Assembly (NCBI RefSeq): GCF_001078705.1
Contig: NZ_CDMW01000001.1
Span: 1,915,541-1,979,540, forward strand
Length of the DNA stretch: 64,000 bases
Source: Streptococcus sanguinis
GTDB lineage: Bacteria > Bacillota > Bacilli > Lactobacillales > Streptococcaceae
Reading direction: 5' to 3'
Part shown: piece after piece, positions 1 through 10,853 of the stretch
Numbering within the stretch: position 1 is the first letter of the stretch
Layout of the letters: every line of letters starts with the position of its first letter
Notes under the pieces: model-generated
Database searches by the model: none
What the model was told of the DNA's origin: nothing
The model's input: only the letters and a program-made list of their open reading frames with translations
Program-made: the position numbers and the translations under genes

Positions 1-2
1 AG

Positions 3-341
3 GTCACAGACTTTGATTTTATAACAGAAAAAGAAATCCCTAAAGAAGAAAGGAATAAAAGTCACAAAGAATTAACTGACATCTATCAAGCTAAAAATCA
101 AAAGGATCCGCTTATAGCAAGAATTAGCAAATTGAAGGGAATTAAACTGGCTGTAAGGATTTCTGATGATAGAGAATTTGTCGCACAAAGTGTCACCTTC
201 GATCTAAGTAAAGTGAATAAAGATGAAATAAATACCGCTATGGGGCTTAAAAATAAAGAGAATGTTATGTTTGAAAAATTAGAAGAAAAACCAGAGGTAT
301 TTTTTGAGGCTTTAAGAAAACAAGGTTTCAAAGAAGAATAA
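3..341 (+). CDS. 3' end of a lipoprotein-like gene of unknown function (partial)
   Basis: The frame is open from base 3 and ends with TAA at 339-341, so this is the last 112 residues of a gene that begins left of the window. No internal ATG has a good ribosome site, which favours a longer protein. The visible part is charged and soluble. Its end, a stretch on the pattern K-G-I-K-x-x-x-R-I-S-D-D followed by T-F-D-L-S-K-V and a final K-Q-G-F-K, loosely resembles the C-terminus of YehR-like (DUF1307) lipoproteins of streptococci. That resemblance is a weak inference. It converges with the next gene on a shared terminator. Confidence 0.55.
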   Translation, partial: VTDFDFITEKEIPKEERNKSHKELTDIYQAKNQKDPLIARISKLKGIKLAVRISDDREFVAQSVTFDLSKVNKDEINTAMGLKNKENVMFEKLEEKPEVFFEALRKQGFKEE

Positions 342-392
342 AAAAGCCTTCTGAGTGATTTAACTTTACAGTTAATGCTCAGAAGGCTTTTT
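342..392. terminator. Bidirectional rho-independent terminator
   Basis: AAAAGCCTTCTGAG pairs with CTCAGAAGGCTTTT around a 22-nt loop, with an A-run on the left and a T-run on the right. It serves both the plus-strand gene ending at 341 and the minus-strand gene ending at 397. Confidence 0.85.
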
Positions 393-396
393 CTGT

Positions 397-777
397 CTAT
401 CTTAACACCGCTTCTGCTAAGGCCTTTTGGATAGCGATGACGCTGCGGTCACTGGTAAATTGCAGGACTTCTGCTGGCTCTTGAGCGCTGGAAACCCAGA
501 TTTTCAGCTCAGCATCTAAGTCAAAATGGCCGGCTGTTTCCACTGAGAAGCGACTGATAGTGCGATATGGAAAGGACTTATAAGAAGTCTTTTTGCCAGT
601 CATTCCCTGCTTGTCGACCAAGATTAAACGCTTATCTGTAAAGACAATCAAGTCGCGAATGAGGCTAAAAGCCAGTTCCACATTCTCTGTTGTTGTCAGA
701 ATATCCTCTAATTGTCTTTCTGTTTTTTCAATATCTTTCTGAGAGGCATTGCCTAATAAACCGCTGAATAATCCCAT
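397..777 (-). CDS. PH-domain (bPH_1-like) protein of unknown function
   Basis: The protein has 126 residues. After an N-terminal segment starting MGLFSGLLGNAS, the pattern of an I-x-F-T-D-K-R-L-I-L-V-D core, a basic loop and S-F-P-Y-R-T-I matches bacterial PH-domain proteins of the YvbH/PF08000 type. In those, a D-K-R-L-I strand is followed by a P-Y-x-x-I turn. No signal peptide or membrane segment is visible, so it should be cytoplasmic. A GGAGG at 786-790 lies 8 nt before the ATG at 777. A second ATG at 780 is also possible. The function is not known. It is convergent with its left neighbour and downstream of the proS terminator. Confidence 0.75.
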   Translation of the reverse strand: MGLFSGLLGNASQKDIEKTERQLEDILTTTENVELAFSLIRDLIVFTDKRLILVDKQGMTGKKTSYKSFPYRTISRFSVETAGHFDLDAELKIWVSSAQEPAEVLQFTSDRSVIAIQKALAEAVLR

Positions 778-837
778 CATTCGGTCCTCCAATCTATTTT
801 TTCCTACTATAGCATTTTCACCTCCAATAAGCAAAAG

Positions 838-866
838 AAAACTGCCAGATAAAACTGGCAGTTTGT
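838..866 (-). terminator. Terminator after proS
   Basis: AAACTGCCAG pairs with CTGGCAGTTT around a short AT loop, followed on the minus strand by TTTTCTTTTG. It ends the uppS-cdsA-rseP-proS transcript. Confidence 0.8.
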
Positions 867-867
867 T

Positions 868-2739
<1,872 letters not shown>

Positions 2740-2783
2740 TCATTGAATAATTTCTTTTTCATAGTTCTAAAAACTTTAGCTTC

Positions 2784-4040
2784 CTAGAAGAATAATTTCA
2801 TAATATCGTTCCAGGTAACGGCTATCATCAGAATAACCATAATAGCCACTCCAGACAGAGTGATATAGGTCTCCGTTTCTCTTTTCAGCGGTTTTCTGCG
2901 GATAGCCTCCAGAATATTGAGGACGATTTTTCCACCGTCCAAGGCTGGAATGGGAATCAGGTTGAAAATACCGATATTGAGCGACAGCATTGCCAAAAGG
3001 CTGAGTACTGCTGGCAAGCCTTGCTCCGCAGCCTGACTGCTGAAATTGTAAATAGCGACCGGACCGCCCAGCTTATTGATATTGAAGTTGAAGACAATAT
3101 CTTTCAGAGCTGACAAGATACGAACCGTTGTAGCCCAAGCAGCAGTAAAGCCGCCAATGACCTTGTCCCAGAAGCCTGTTTTGACTGTCGGGGATACACC
3201 TAGCAGATAGCGATTGCCGTCTTTTTTAGGCTGTACGGTAATCTCTTTCGTTTCGCTGCCGTGTTTGTAGGTAACAGACAAGGTCGGCGCTTCCTTACTT
3301 TTGGCTGTGATTTTCGCCAGAGTACTGGTTAGATCCGCCCAGTTGCTAATCTCATAGTCATTAATCTTAAGGATTTGGTCATTGTTTTGAACCCCAGCAG
3401 CTGCTATAGCACTACCATCCATGACTTGAAAATGATTGCTGTTTTCATCGCGAACGCCGCCTTGAACAAAGGCTAGTAGCATAAATACCAGCACGCTCAG
3501 GATGAAGTTATTCATAGGCCCAGCAAAGTTGGTAATAAGACGGCCCCAGATACTAGCATTCTGATACTGAACATCCAGCGGTGCAATCCGCACCTCAGTG
3601 CCGTCTTCTTCAACAATCGTTGCATCATGATCTACTGCATAAGTCTTGAGCTCATCAAGGACCAGACCTGTGATTTCCAGCTTTTCCTCAAAGTCAAAGC
3701 CAGTCACATTCATGGGCAGAGCTGTCTGGTCAACCTTTTTCCCAGAGAGATTGATACGAACCACCTTGCCCTCTGCATCCAAGGTCAGACTAGCCGGTGT
3801 CCCCACCTTAATGTCAGTGGAATCTTCCCCCCAGCCGGCCATACGCACATAGCCGCCCAAGGGTAAAATCCGAATCGTATAGGCCGTCCCGTCCTTTCCA
3901 ATATGGGAAAAAATCTTGGGTCCCATACCGATGGCGAACTCTCTGACCAAAATGCCGGACTTCTTTGCAAAGTAGAAGTGTCCGAACTCATGGACCACCA
4001 CAATGATCCCAAAAATAATAATAAAGGTTATAAACTGCAT
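2784..4040 (-). CDS. rseP: RIP metalloprotease RseP/Eep (site-2 protease)
   Basis: This is a 418-residue membrane zinc protease. The first helix carries the catalytic HExxH as H-E-F-G-H near residues 18-22. A PDZ domain occupies roughly residues 190-280, and the L-D-G-G-K motif that completes the zinc site is near residue 365. At least four hydrophobic helices are visible. In streptococci and enterococci this family (Eep) trims lipoprotein signal-peptide remnants, including peptide pheromones, and cuts membrane-bound regulators. It is encoded between cdsA (a 225-base gap with no recognisable gene) and proS. The ribosome site is weak, AAAGG about 15 nt upstream. Confidence 0.95.
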   Translation of the reverse strand: MQFITFIIIFGIIVVVHEFGHFYFAKKSGILVREFAIGMGPKIFSHIGKDGTAYTIRILPLGGYVRMAGWGEDSTDIKVGTPASLTLDAEGKVVRINLSGKKVDQTALPMNVTGFDFEEKLEITGLVLDELKTYAVDHDATIVEEDGTEVRIAPLDVQYQNASIWGRLITNFAGPMNNFILSVLVFMLLAFVQGGVRDENSNHFQVMDGSAIAAAGVQNNDQILKINDYEISNWADLTSTLAKITAKSKEAPTLSVTYKHGSETKEITVQPKKDGNRYLLGVSPTVKTGFWDKVIGGFTAAWATTVRILSALKDIVFNFNINKLGGPVAIYNFSSQAAEQGLPAVLSLLAMLSLNIGIFNLIPIPALDGGKIVLNILEAIRRKPLKRETETYITLSGVAIMVILMIAVTWNDIMKLFF

Positions 4041-4265
4041 GGACTTCTATTTTTACCTTTCCTAGAAATCTTATTTTTTCTTTAAATCAAAGAAGGAGCA
4101 GAAAACGGCCAAATACCGAGCTTCCCGCCCCTGCATAGCTGACACTTTTGAAAATAGGGTAGAAGCTCCTCTCAAAATTTTGAGCTCTAATTCCTAGTTC
4201 CTTCTCAGATTGTGCGGTCGTTAGACAAGCTTGCCATCCCTTGCTTTCAGCCATGCACGACTGTC

Positions 4266-5069
4266 TTAGAACAAGCCGAAGAAATGCATCAGCGGAAAGA
4301 CAAAGAGAAGGCTGTCAAAACGGTCCAAGACACCGCCGTGGCCAGGAATGAATTTACCAGAATCCTTGACCCCGAAATGACGCTTGACTGAGCTTTCGAC
4401 CAAATCACCCAACTGGCCTGCAATACTAAAGAGCACTGCCAGAATCAAAAAGACAAAGGCATTGTAAGGTGCGTACACTTGCGGTCGAACCAACATAAAG
4501 ATTCCAGTCACTAGAATAGCTGATAGAATGCCGCCTAGGCTTCCTTCAATAGTCTTATTAGGAGAAACTCTCGGCGCCAGCTTTCTTTTACCAAAACGCA
4601 CTCCGACCAGATAAGCTCCGCTGTCAGTAGCCCAGACGATAAAGAGAGCTAGCAGGACCTTGTCAATATTCATCAAGCGGGCATCAATCAAGGCATTAAA
4701 GCCAAGACCGACATAAAAACTCGCTGCAATCGGATAGGCCGCATCCTCAAAAGTGTAGTTGGAACCCAGAACAGTCGAAATCAACAGAAGGAAGACGACC
4801 AAGCCATAGGCCACGACATTGCCATCCACAGGCAGAAACTTCAGATAGTTCTCCAAGGGCAGGGTTAGGACAAAGGCTGCCAGCATGGCCAAGACCCCTT
4901 CGATGGTCGCTGTCGGCAGACCTTTCATTTGGAGAAATTCATGCACCGCCAGCATAGCCAGCAGCCCCACAAAAATCTGAAAGATGACGCCTCCTGTCAA
5001 TACCAGAGGAATAAAAATAGCAAGAGCGATTCCCCCAAAGATTAGACGTTTTTGTAAATTTTTACTCAT
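4266..5069 (-). CDS. cdsA: Phosphatidate cytidylyltransferase
   Basis: CdsA makes CDP-diacylglycerol from phosphatidic acid and CTP, the committed precursor of phosphatidylglycerol and cardiolipin. The 267-residue protein is almost entirely transmembrane. It ends with the family signature around residues 205-250, including G-D-L-V-E-S-S-V-K-R and K-D-S-G-K-F-I-P-G-H-G-G-V-L-D-R-F-D. It begins 18 bases after uppS. The 225 bases between its stop and rseP hold no ORF of note, only a small palindrome, CTCAAAATTTTGAG. Confidence 0.96.
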   Translation of the reverse strand: MSKNLQKRLIFGGIALAIFIPLVLTGGVIFQIFVGLLAMLAVHEFLQMKGLPTATIEGVLAMLAAFVLTLPLENYLKFLPVDGNVVAYGLVVFLLLISTVLGSNYTFEDAAYPIAASFYVGLGFNALIDARLMNIDKVLLALFIVWATDSGAYLVGVRFGKRKLAPRVSPNKTIEGSLGGILSAILVTGIFMLVRPQVYAPYNAFVFLILAVLFSIAGQLGDLVESSVKRHFGVKDSGKFIPGHGGVLDRFDSLLFVFPLMHFFGLF

Positions 5070-5087
5070 ACTCTTTTACTTTCTCCC

Positions 5088-5837
5088 TTAAACACCGCCA
5101 AAGCGTCGATTCCGACGGCTGTATTCTGCAATTGCAGCCTTCAAAGCCTTCTCATCAAAGTCAGGCCAGAGGATATCCGTAAAATACAGCTCACTGTAGG
5201 CTGACTGCCAAGGCAGAAAATTGCTGAGACGCAGCTCTCCACTGGTCCGAATCACCAGATCCGGATCGCGCAGCATCTTAGGCAAATTGCTGGTATAGAG
5301 GTAGTTGCCAATGACTTCCTCAGTAATGTCACCAGGACTGAGTTTGGCATCCAAAACATCCTGAGCAATCAGTTTAACCGCCTGATTGATCTCATATCGT
5401 CCACCGTAGTTTAGGGCAAAATTGAGAATCAAACCTGTATTGAGCTTGGTCAGGCTTTCCGCCTTTTCCAAAGCTTCAAATGTCGCCTTAGGAAGCTTAG
5501 TCGTATCACCAATCATCTGGATTTTTACATTGTTCTTGTGCAGCTCCGGTACATAGCGGTCGTAAAATTCAACCGGCAGATTCATGATAAAGGAAACTTC
5601 CTTTTCAGGCCGAGACCAATTTTCCGTTGAAAAGGCATAGACAGTCAAGACCTGAACACCCATTTCCTTGGCAGCAATCGTCACCTTTTGCAGGGTTTCC
5701 ATGCCAGCCTTATGACCGAACACGCGCGGCTGCATCCTCTTTTTAGCCCAGCGGCCATTGCCGTCCATGATAACAGCAATGTGTTTGGGAACATTCAGCG
5801 GTGCGTTCAGCTTTTCTTTTTTCTTAAAACTAAACAT
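5088..5837 (-). CDS. uppS: Isoprenyl transferase (undecaprenyl pyrophosphate synthase)
   Basis: UppS condenses isopentenyl diphosphate units onto farnesyl diphosphate to give the C55 lipid carrier for peptidoglycan, teichoic acid and capsule. The 249-residue cis-prenyltransferase shows the M-D-G-N-G-R-W-A motif with catalytic Asp25, F-S-T-E-N-W near residue 80, and R-T-S-G-E-x-R-L-S-N-F near 200. It is the first gene of the uppS-cdsA-rseP-proS set. A -10 TATAAT is visible on the minus strand at 5870-5875. The 240 bases between this gene and yajC hold only the yajC terminator and nothing else recognisable. Confidence 0.97.
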   Translation of the reverse strand: MFSFKKKEKLNAPLNVPKHIAVIMDGNGRWAKKRMQPRVFGHKAGMETLQKVTIAAKEMGVQVLTVYAFSTENWSRPEKEVSFIMNLPVEFYDRYVPELHKNNVKIQMIGDTTKLPKATFEALEKAESLTKLNTGLILNFALNYGGRYEINQAVKLIAQDVLDAKLSPGDITEEVIGNYLYTSNLPKMLRDPDLVIRTSGELRLSNFLPWQSAYSELYFTDILWPDFDEKALKAAIAEYSRRNRRFGGV

Positions 5838-6045
5838 ACTTTTTATCCTATTTAAAGTTTTGTCAGTTCATTATATCATAAATCCTTGGAATGTGGGCAA
5901 TTCATCCGCTTTTTCAAGCCTGAGAGCATAAAATAAGGACAGAATGTCAACCAGAGAATCCAAACTCAGTTAAAAGTCACTCAGCCTGTCCAAACTGCAA
6001 GGCAGATAAGGTTGCAATCAAACACCTCCTAGCCACATGAGTCAC

Positions 6046-6070
6046 AGAAAAAAACAGCCCGCAAGCTGTT
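6046..6070 (-). terminator. Terminator after yajC
   Basis: On the minus strand AACAGC, a CTTGCGG-type loop and GCTGTT are followed by a run of seven T. Confidence 0.8.
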
Positions 6071-6077
6071 TATTTCT

Positions 6078-6413
6078 TTACTCTTCAATCGCTGATTCTT
6101 CCTCGGGAACGTCAACGCTTCCTTCACCGCCAGCAACAGCAGGAATGCCCTCAGTCAACGGCAGTACAGTCTTAATAGCTGTCAGTTCAAAGGTCAGGTA
6201 AACACCGTCCACATCCAGAACAACTGTTTTCTTGTCTGTGTCTACTTCATCTACTGTTCCATACAAACCGCCGATGGTAATAACTTCATAGCCCTTTTGT
6301 AGCTTGTTAAGACTTTCCATACGCTGCTGAGCCTGTTTCTTTTGGGCACGCATTTGGAAATAGGTCATCCCTATCAGTACAACCGCAAAGACAATAAGCA
6401 TAGTTGGATTCAT
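6078..6413 (-). CDS. yajC: Preprotein translocase subunit YajC
   Basis: This is a small membrane protein of the Sec accessory complex. It has 111 residues, with one N-terminal helix (residues 3-20), then the Q-M-R-A-Q-K-K-Q basic region and the conserved core Y-E-V-I-T-I-G-G-L-Y-G-T-V. The tail is acidic. It stands alone between its own promoter and terminator. Confidence 0.95.
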   Translation of the reverse strand: MNPTMLIVFAVVLIGMTYFQMRAQKKQAQQRMESLNKLQKGYEVITIGGLYGTVDEVDTDKKTVVLDVDGVYLTFELTAIKTVLPLTEGIPAVAGGEGSVDVPEEESAIEE

Positions 6414-6445
6414 ATATTTTCTCCTTCGAATGTCATATATGAACT

Positions 6446-6474
6446 ACTATAGCAGATTTCCCTTATTTTTACAA
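6446..6474 (-). promoter_or_regulatory. yajC promoter
   Basis: On the minus strand, -35 TTGTAA (6469-6474), a 17-nt spacer and -10 TATAGT (6446-6451) lie about 30 bases before the yajC start. Confidence 0.6.
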
Positions 6475-6545
6475 GACGATTCTGACTTTTCAGGTAAAGT
6501 CCATCTCAAGTCGGATGAAGCATGACTGGCCTAACTATACTTTTT

Positions 6546-6583
6546 TAAAAAGCAAAAATCAGGATGACCAGCACCCTGATTTT
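6546..6583 (-). terminator. Terminator after tkt
   Basis: AAAATCAGG pairs with CCTGATTTT around a 10-nt loop, followed on the minus strand by a T-rich stretch. Confidence 0.75.
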
Positions 6584-6591
6584 ATGTCTTT

Positions 6592-8568
6592 TTATTTAAG
6601 ATTTTTAATAACTTCTGCTACATGCTCAACTGTAAAGCCATATTCTTCCAGCACCTTGCCTGCTGGCGCAGAGGCACCGAACTGGTCGATTCCGATAACT
6701 GCACCGTCCAGACCGACATACTTGTACCAAGGCTGGCTAGCTGCCATCTCAATCGCTACGCGGCGACGAACTGCATTGGGCAGAATTTCTTCTTTGTAGG
6801 CTGCATCTTGAACATCAAAAAGCTCTGTTGATGGCACGCTAACCACGCGGATTTTAGCGCCTTCTGCTGCAAGTGCTTTAGCAGCTGCAACAGCCAAATT
6901 AACCTCAGAACCAGAAGCTAGCAAGATGGTATCGAAATCTGCTGCTGTTTCGTAAACCACATAAGCACCTTTAGCTACCTTGTCAAAGTCTGTGCCTTCT
7001 TCAACTGTTAGATTTTGACGAGTCAAGACCAGAGCAGTCGGAGTGGATTGGCTCTTAAGGGCCAGATACCAAGCTGCCTGAGTTTCACGCGCATCTGCTG
7101 GGCGGAAAACAGTCAGGTTTGGAATGGCACGCAGACCAGCCAAATGCTCAATCGGCTCGTGAGTTGGTCCATCTTCACCAACTGCAATAGAATCGTGAGT
7201 AAATACATAAGTCACTGGCAAGCCTTGAAGGGCAGACAAACGAACAGCAGCCTTAACATAGTCTGAGAAGACGAAGAAGGTACCACCATAAACGCGAAGA
7301 CCACCATGAAGCGCCATACCGTTAAGAATCGTACCCATAGCAAACTCGCGCACACCAAATTGGATGTTGCGGTTGAGACGGTGGGCATCATCCTGCAGAC
7401 CGTCTTCCTTGATGTAGGTCATATTGGAATGAGCCAAGTCAGCAGAACCGCCAAGGAAAGTTGGAAGCACCTTAGCTGCTGCATTGAGGGCATCCTGACT
7501 GGAATTACGGGTTGCTTGAGAGAAGCCATTTTCAAGTACTGGGAAGTCTTCTGGTTTGATCTCTACTGGATCCTGACCAGCAATGATAGCTGCTACTTCT
7601 GCTGCCAATTCTGGATGGGCTTGCTTGTAGTCCTCTACCAGCTGTTTCCAAGCATCGTAAGCCGCTGCACCACGCTCCGCCACATTTTGACGGTAGTCAG
7701 CATAGACTTCCTCAGGAATCTCAAACGGCGCATAGTCCCAGCCTAAGGCTTTACGAGTAGCTTCTGCTTCTTCTGCTCCCAGAGGCGCACCGTGAACTGC
7801 ATTCGTTCCTTGCTTGTTTGGAGAACCGTAACCAATAACGGTCTTAACTTCAATCAAAGATGGTTTGCCGGAAGCTTTAGCTTCATTGATAGCTGCATCA
7901 ATCGCTGCAAGGTCTGTTCCGTCTTCCACCAAGGCAGTATGCCAACCGTAGGCTTCATAGCGGGCACGAACATCTTCTGTAAAGGAATCCTTGGTCTCTC
8001 CATCTAGGTTGATATCATTTGAATCATAGAGAACAACCAACTTGTCCAGTTTTTGCAGACCAGCATAAGAAGCTGCCTCAGCTGAAACACCCTCCATCAA
8101 ATCACCATCACCACAGATGACATAAGTATAGTGGTCGAAAATTGGATAGCCTTCACGATTATACTTGGCAGCCAAGAAACGCTCTGCCTGAGCAAATCCA
8201 GTAGCTGTAGAAATACCCTGTCCCAGTGGGCCAGTAGTAGCATCAACACCAGCTGTGTGGCCAAACTCTGGGTGGCCTGGTGTCTTAGAACCCCATTGGC
8301 GGAAGTTTTTGATTTCCTCCATGCTGACATCTCTGAAGCCAGACAGATGAAGCAGGGCATAAAGCAACATAGAACCATGTCCTGCAGAAAGGACGAAGCG
8401 ATCGCGGTTAATCCAGTTTGGCTGTTCTGGATTGATACGAAGTTGTTTAGTGAACAAGTCGTAAGCCATCGGCGCAGCGCCCATGACTACACCAGGGTGA
8501 CCTGACTTAGACTTTTCAATCGCGTCAATCCCTAAAAAGCGAATGGCATTAACTGATAATTGTGACAT
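6592..8568 (-). CDS. tkt: Transketolase
   Basis: This thiamine-diphosphate enzyme moves two-carbon units between sugar phosphates in the pentose phosphate pathway. The 658-residue length is normal for bacterial transketolase. Visible signatures are G-H-P-G-V-V-M-G near residue 23, the TPP-binding G-D-G-D-L-M-E-G-V near 155, the catalytic region [16 protein letters not shown] near 465, and a C-terminal transketolase domain. The start is fixed by AAGGAG nine bases before the ATG. The promoter is embedded in a perfect palindrome (8658-8698), which suggests dedicated control. Confidence 0.97.
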   Translation of the reverse strand: MSQLSVNAIRFLGIDAIEKSKSGHPGVVMGAAPMAYDLFTKQLRINPEQPNWINRDRFVLSAGHGSMLLYALLHLSGFRDVSMEEIKNFRQWGSKTPGHPEFGHTAGVDATTGPLGQGISTATGFAQAERFLAAKYNREGYPIFDHYTYVICGDGDLMEGVSAEAASYAGLQKLDKLVVLYDSNDINLDGETKDSFTEDVRARYEAYGWHTALVEDGTDLAAIDAAINEAKASGKPSLIEVKTVIGYGSPNKQGTNAVHGAPLGAEEAEATRKALGWDYAPFEIPEEVYADYRQNVAERGAAAYDAWKQLVEDYKQAHPELAAEVAAIIAGQDPVEIKPEDFPVLENGFSQATRNSSQDALNAAAKVLPTFLGGSADLAHSNMTYIKEDGLQDDAHRLNRNIQFGVREFAMGTILNGMALHGGLRVYGGTFFVFSDYVKAAVRLSALQGLPVTYVFTHDSIAVGEDGPTHEPIEHLAGLRAIPNLTVFRPADARETQAAWYLALKSQSTPTALVLTRQNLTVEEGTDFDKVAKGAYVVYETAADFDTILLASGSEVNLAVAAAKALAAEGAKIRVVSVPSTELFDVQDAAYKEEILPNAVRRRVAIEMAASQPWYKYVGLDGAVIGIDQFGASAPAGKVLEEYGFTVEHVAEVIKNLK

Positions 8569-8657
8569 TGGATTCTCCTTATTTTTACTAAGATCTGTTC
8601 TGATACCAGAACAGGATAAACAATGGTCGTAGAAACGATAAAAATTGTCTCATATCT

Positions 8658-8698
8658 ATTATAAGAAAATTATCCCTATATCGCAAGATAGGGATAAT
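8658..8698 (-). promoter_or_regulatory. tkt promoter inside an 11-bp perfect inverted repeat
   Basis: On the minus strand, -35 TTGCGA (8681-8686), a 17-nt spacer and -10 TATAAT (8658-8663) are seen. The -35 lies in the loop of an inverted repeat whose arms, ATTATCCCTAT (8669-8679) and ATAGGGATAAT (8688-8698), are perfectly complementary over 11 bases. This looks like an operator for a dimeric regulator. The regulator is unknown. Confidence 0.55.
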
Positions 8699-8837
8699 CT
8701 CATTTTTTTATAGATTTATTATAAATCTTGAAAGCGATAACAAAAAGACCAAGAATTACACAGGTGACTGTTCACTCTTGGACTGTCAAAAAAATCTGCC
8801 CCTAAGGACAGAAAAAAGTAAGAAAGTCAGCATCGCT

Positions 8838-9050
8838 GCTCCTAAGTTCGACTGCGCCTCTGGCTTGTCTCATGAAGTTTTTACAGAATCTAGTTTTCGC
8901 TAATGCTAAAACGACATCTACGCCTCTAAGATCTGCTCGAATCTGCGAGCCGGCAATCGCTAAAACATTAGCGGAACGTAGACTTCGCTTGCGCTCAGTC
9001 TGCATCAATGCCTCTAAATTCGACTGCCGCCCACGGCTTGTCTCATTAAG
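8838..9050. repeat. Imperfect direct-repeat element in a non-coding stretch
   Basis: The 550 bases between tkt and the next gene (8569-9118) hold no convincing gene. Two similar units of about 45 bases lie 170 bases apart (8828-8876 and 9002-9050). Both run GCATC, CTAAxTTCGACTGC and GGCTTGTCTCATxAAG. Between them are a hairpin on GCTCG/CGAGC near 8935 and an inverted pair built on GCTAATG and TTAGCG near 8900 and 8970. The arrangement looks like a short interspersed or decayed repeat element. The family is not identified. Confidence 0.4.
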
Positions 9051-9118
9051 AGGCATAGAAAAAACCAGCTATCCAAATGGTTAGCTGGGTTAGGGTTGAG
9101 CTACATCATAGTTTTAGA

Positions 9119-9376
9119 CTATCCTGCGGCCTTTTGATGAATGGTGATGCCGTATTTTTCATGGTTTTCTTCATACCAATTAATTAAGGCCATCGCAGTT
9201 TGATAAGTAATGTTCTTAATTTTGCTGGTCCCTTTAGTTAAGGTCAGGATACTCATCTTACTGATGTTTGCATCCGTCGCAATTCGATAACTAGTTAAGG
9301 TTCCATTAACTAACAACTGAACAACAGCCTCGACTTTCCTATAGTCAGGCATAGTTGTAATATCCAACTTTTTCAT
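9119..9376 (-). CDS. Small HTH-like protein of unknown function
   Basis: The predicted protein has 85 residues. The middle, around S-Y-R-I-A-T-D-A-N-I-S-K-M-S-I and then I-T-Y-Q-T-A-M-A-L-I-N-W-Y, has the spacing of a helix-turn-helix of the XRE kind, as in small streptococcal phage or plasmid proteins. This is inference from pattern only. An AGGAGAGG about 9 nt before the ATG supports translation. It stands alone on the edge of the accessory region, with AT-rich flanks. Confidence 0.55.
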   Translation of the reverse strand: MKKLDITTMPDYRKVEAVVQLLVNGTLTSYRIATDANISKMSILTLTKGTSKIKNITYQTAMALINWYEENHEKYGITIHQKAAG

Positions 9377-9690
9377 AATTAAATCCTCTCCTAAAATTTA
9401 ATTTACTAATCTATTATACACTTTTTTCTGACATTTACATATATAAAAACTTGAAAATGTACAAAAAATTAGAACATAATTCATTGGAATGTCAACTTTT
9501 CCAGTTTTATAGGCATTTGTTTTTTATTTCCATTATCTAAAAACGTTAAAATTCCCAATTGTCATTTGCTATCTTCCTCCAAATTGTCTAAACATTTTTT
9601 TAGAGGCATAAATCATGCTAGTTCAGATTATGTGAGTGTCATCCAGCAGTTTTTCAAGAAGAAACTTAGAAAATCTGCAGGAAAATAGCA
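9377..9690. other. AT-rich intergenic stretch, no gene seen
   Basis: These 314 bases separate a minus-strand and a plus-strand gene. A minus-strand TATAAT near 9408-9416 could serve the small HTH-like gene. No other structured element is apparent. Confidence 0.4.
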
Positions 9691-10074
9691 ATGTCAACCT
9701 TTCTAAATAGTAAGCAGCTTTATGAAGCCAGTATGTTAGCCTATCAGGGAGATCGACAGTATCTGAAAGAAAACAAAGGGCTTATGATAAGTGATAGTCC
9801 TTTTGCCCTTGCAAGTATTTCCAGATTATATACTTATACGATTATTTTCCAGCTGTTAGACCAGGGTTATGATACAGACTTGATGGCTATTTTTCCGCAA
9901 GAGATAACCAAGGGGCTGCCGCAAGCTGAGCAGTTCACCCTACGACATCTGCTTGACAAAATCTCCGGCTTTCCAAATTATGAAATGGACCACCAAGCCA
10001 ATGGAAAAGTTTTGATAGAAGACTTGTTTAAGGCTTATCGGCTCTTTCCCTGCTGCAGGAGCTTGTTCAAATGA
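9691..10074 (+). pseudogene. Truncated serine hydrolase (beta-lactamase/class C family) remnant
   Basis: The 127 residues cover only the N-terminal third of a penicillin-binding-protein-like serine hydrolase. The segment A-S-I-S-R-L-Y-T-Y-T-I-I-F-Q-L-L-D-Q-G corresponds to the family S-x-x-K helix, but the catalytic lysine is replaced by arginine. L-R-H-L-L-D-K-I-S-G-F-P-N-Y matches the common I-R-H-L-L-x-H-T-S-G segment. The frame then runs into an unrelated tail and stops at 10072. The Y-x-N and later motifs are absent. With the catalytic lysine and most of the fold missing, it is very probably inactive. Confidence 0.65.
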
Positions 10075-10075
10075 C

Positions 10076-10104
10076 AAAATCCGCCTCGCTAGAACGAGAC
10101 GGAT
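10076..10104 (-). terminator. Terminator of the LXG module
   Basis: ATCCGCCTCG and CGAGACGGAT pair with one G-T around CTAGAA, followed on the minus strand by TTTTG. It lies 12 bases after the last gene of the module. Confidence 0.6.
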
Positions 10105-10115
10105 GCAGCTGTGCA

Positions 10116-10526
10116 TTAAGGTGACTGAGATTTAGACTTCTGCTCCAGCCTCTTGGCTGAGGGGCTGTCTTTTCTGACCAGATAAAGGCTCTCCTTGGAA
10201 TTGGTCGGTTCATCCTTGAGCTTGAGCATGAGCAGATCCCCATTGTGGACATAGCTGTAAAGTTTAGATCCCAGCCGGATACTACCGGCCTTGCGGTCAA
10301 TGCTGCCCTTCTCTTCCAGACCGTCTTTATAAAAGGTGACTTTCTGGTCTCTGAGATTCAGAATCGTTTCCTTGTCCAAGCCACTGAAGCCTTCTGCCCC
10401 ATCCTCAATCTGGCGGTAATACACTCCATCTAGACTGGCCTCATTCAGGCTGGCAAAGAGGAAGAGGGCTCCAAAAGCTAAAGCAAGGAGGACCAGGCCT
10501 GAGAAAATAATTGTCTTACGCTTCAT
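10116..10526 (-). CDS. Small membrane-anchored protein, last gene of the LXG module (candidate immunity protein)
   Basis: This 136-residue protein has a basic start (MKRK) and one hydrophobic helix at residues 6-27. The soluble region is probably exposed outside and is predicted beta-rich, with motifs such as G-V-Y-Y-R-Q-I-E-D. No lipobox cysteine is seen. The start overlaps the end of the DUF4176 gene by 11 bases, so translation is coupled. Its position after an LXG toxin gene is where immunity or accessory proteins are usually encoded. That role is an inference from position only. Confidence 0.7.
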   Translation of the reverse strand: MKRKTIIFSGLVLLALAFGALFLFASLNEASLDGVYYRQIEDGAEGFSGLDKETILNLRDQKVTFYKDGLEEKGSIDRKAGSIRLGSKLYSYVHNGDLLMLKLKDEPTNSKESLYLVRKDSPSAKRLEQKSKSQSP

Positions 10527-10836
10527 CTGTGGCTCCTGCTCTTTCTGGGACGGTCAGCCTGGGATAGGGGATATCAGCTATCAGCTCGTCATAACGCTGA
10601 AGCAAATCCTGAAAAGTTACATCTACATAACCAACAAAGACTAGCCGCTCAATATCTTCTTTATTAAAAAAGATTAATTCTTTTCTCGTCAGACCGGAGG
10701 GCAGGGTCACTGCCCCAAAGTCAAAGTAGCCGGTCTGTCCGTCAAGGGTCGTCACAGGAAATTGGCTGACAATCATCAGGGGTTGAGAACTGCCCTTGAC
10801 CATAACTACACTTCCGATAGGTAATTGTTGTTTCAT
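10516..10836 (-). CDS. DUF4176 protein of a type VII secretion LXG module
   Basis: The 106-residue soluble protein has the DUF4176 pattern: L-P-I-G-S-V-V-M-V-K-G at the start, G-x-T-G-Y-F-D-F near residue 35, and F-F-N-K-E-D-I-E-R-L-V-F-V-G-Y near 58. This family is found almost only next to LXG toxins of Gram-positive type VII secretion systems, where its exact role is unclear. I chose ATG 10836, with AAGGA 7 nt upstream, over the TTG directly before it. It begins 17 bases after the LXG stop. Confidence 0.8.
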   Translation of the reverse strand: MKQQLPIGSVVMVKGSSQPLMIVSQFPVTTLDGQTGYFDFGAVTLPSGLTRKELIFFNKEDIERLVFVGYVDVTFQDLLQRYDELIADIPYPRLTVPERAGATDEA

Positions 10837-10853
10837 CAAAGCTTCCTTTCTCC

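Noticed and set aside
8802-9084. Open frames of 70-84 codons on both strands
   Set aside because: They lie in the intergenic repeat, overlap each other antisense and have no ribosome site or family features.
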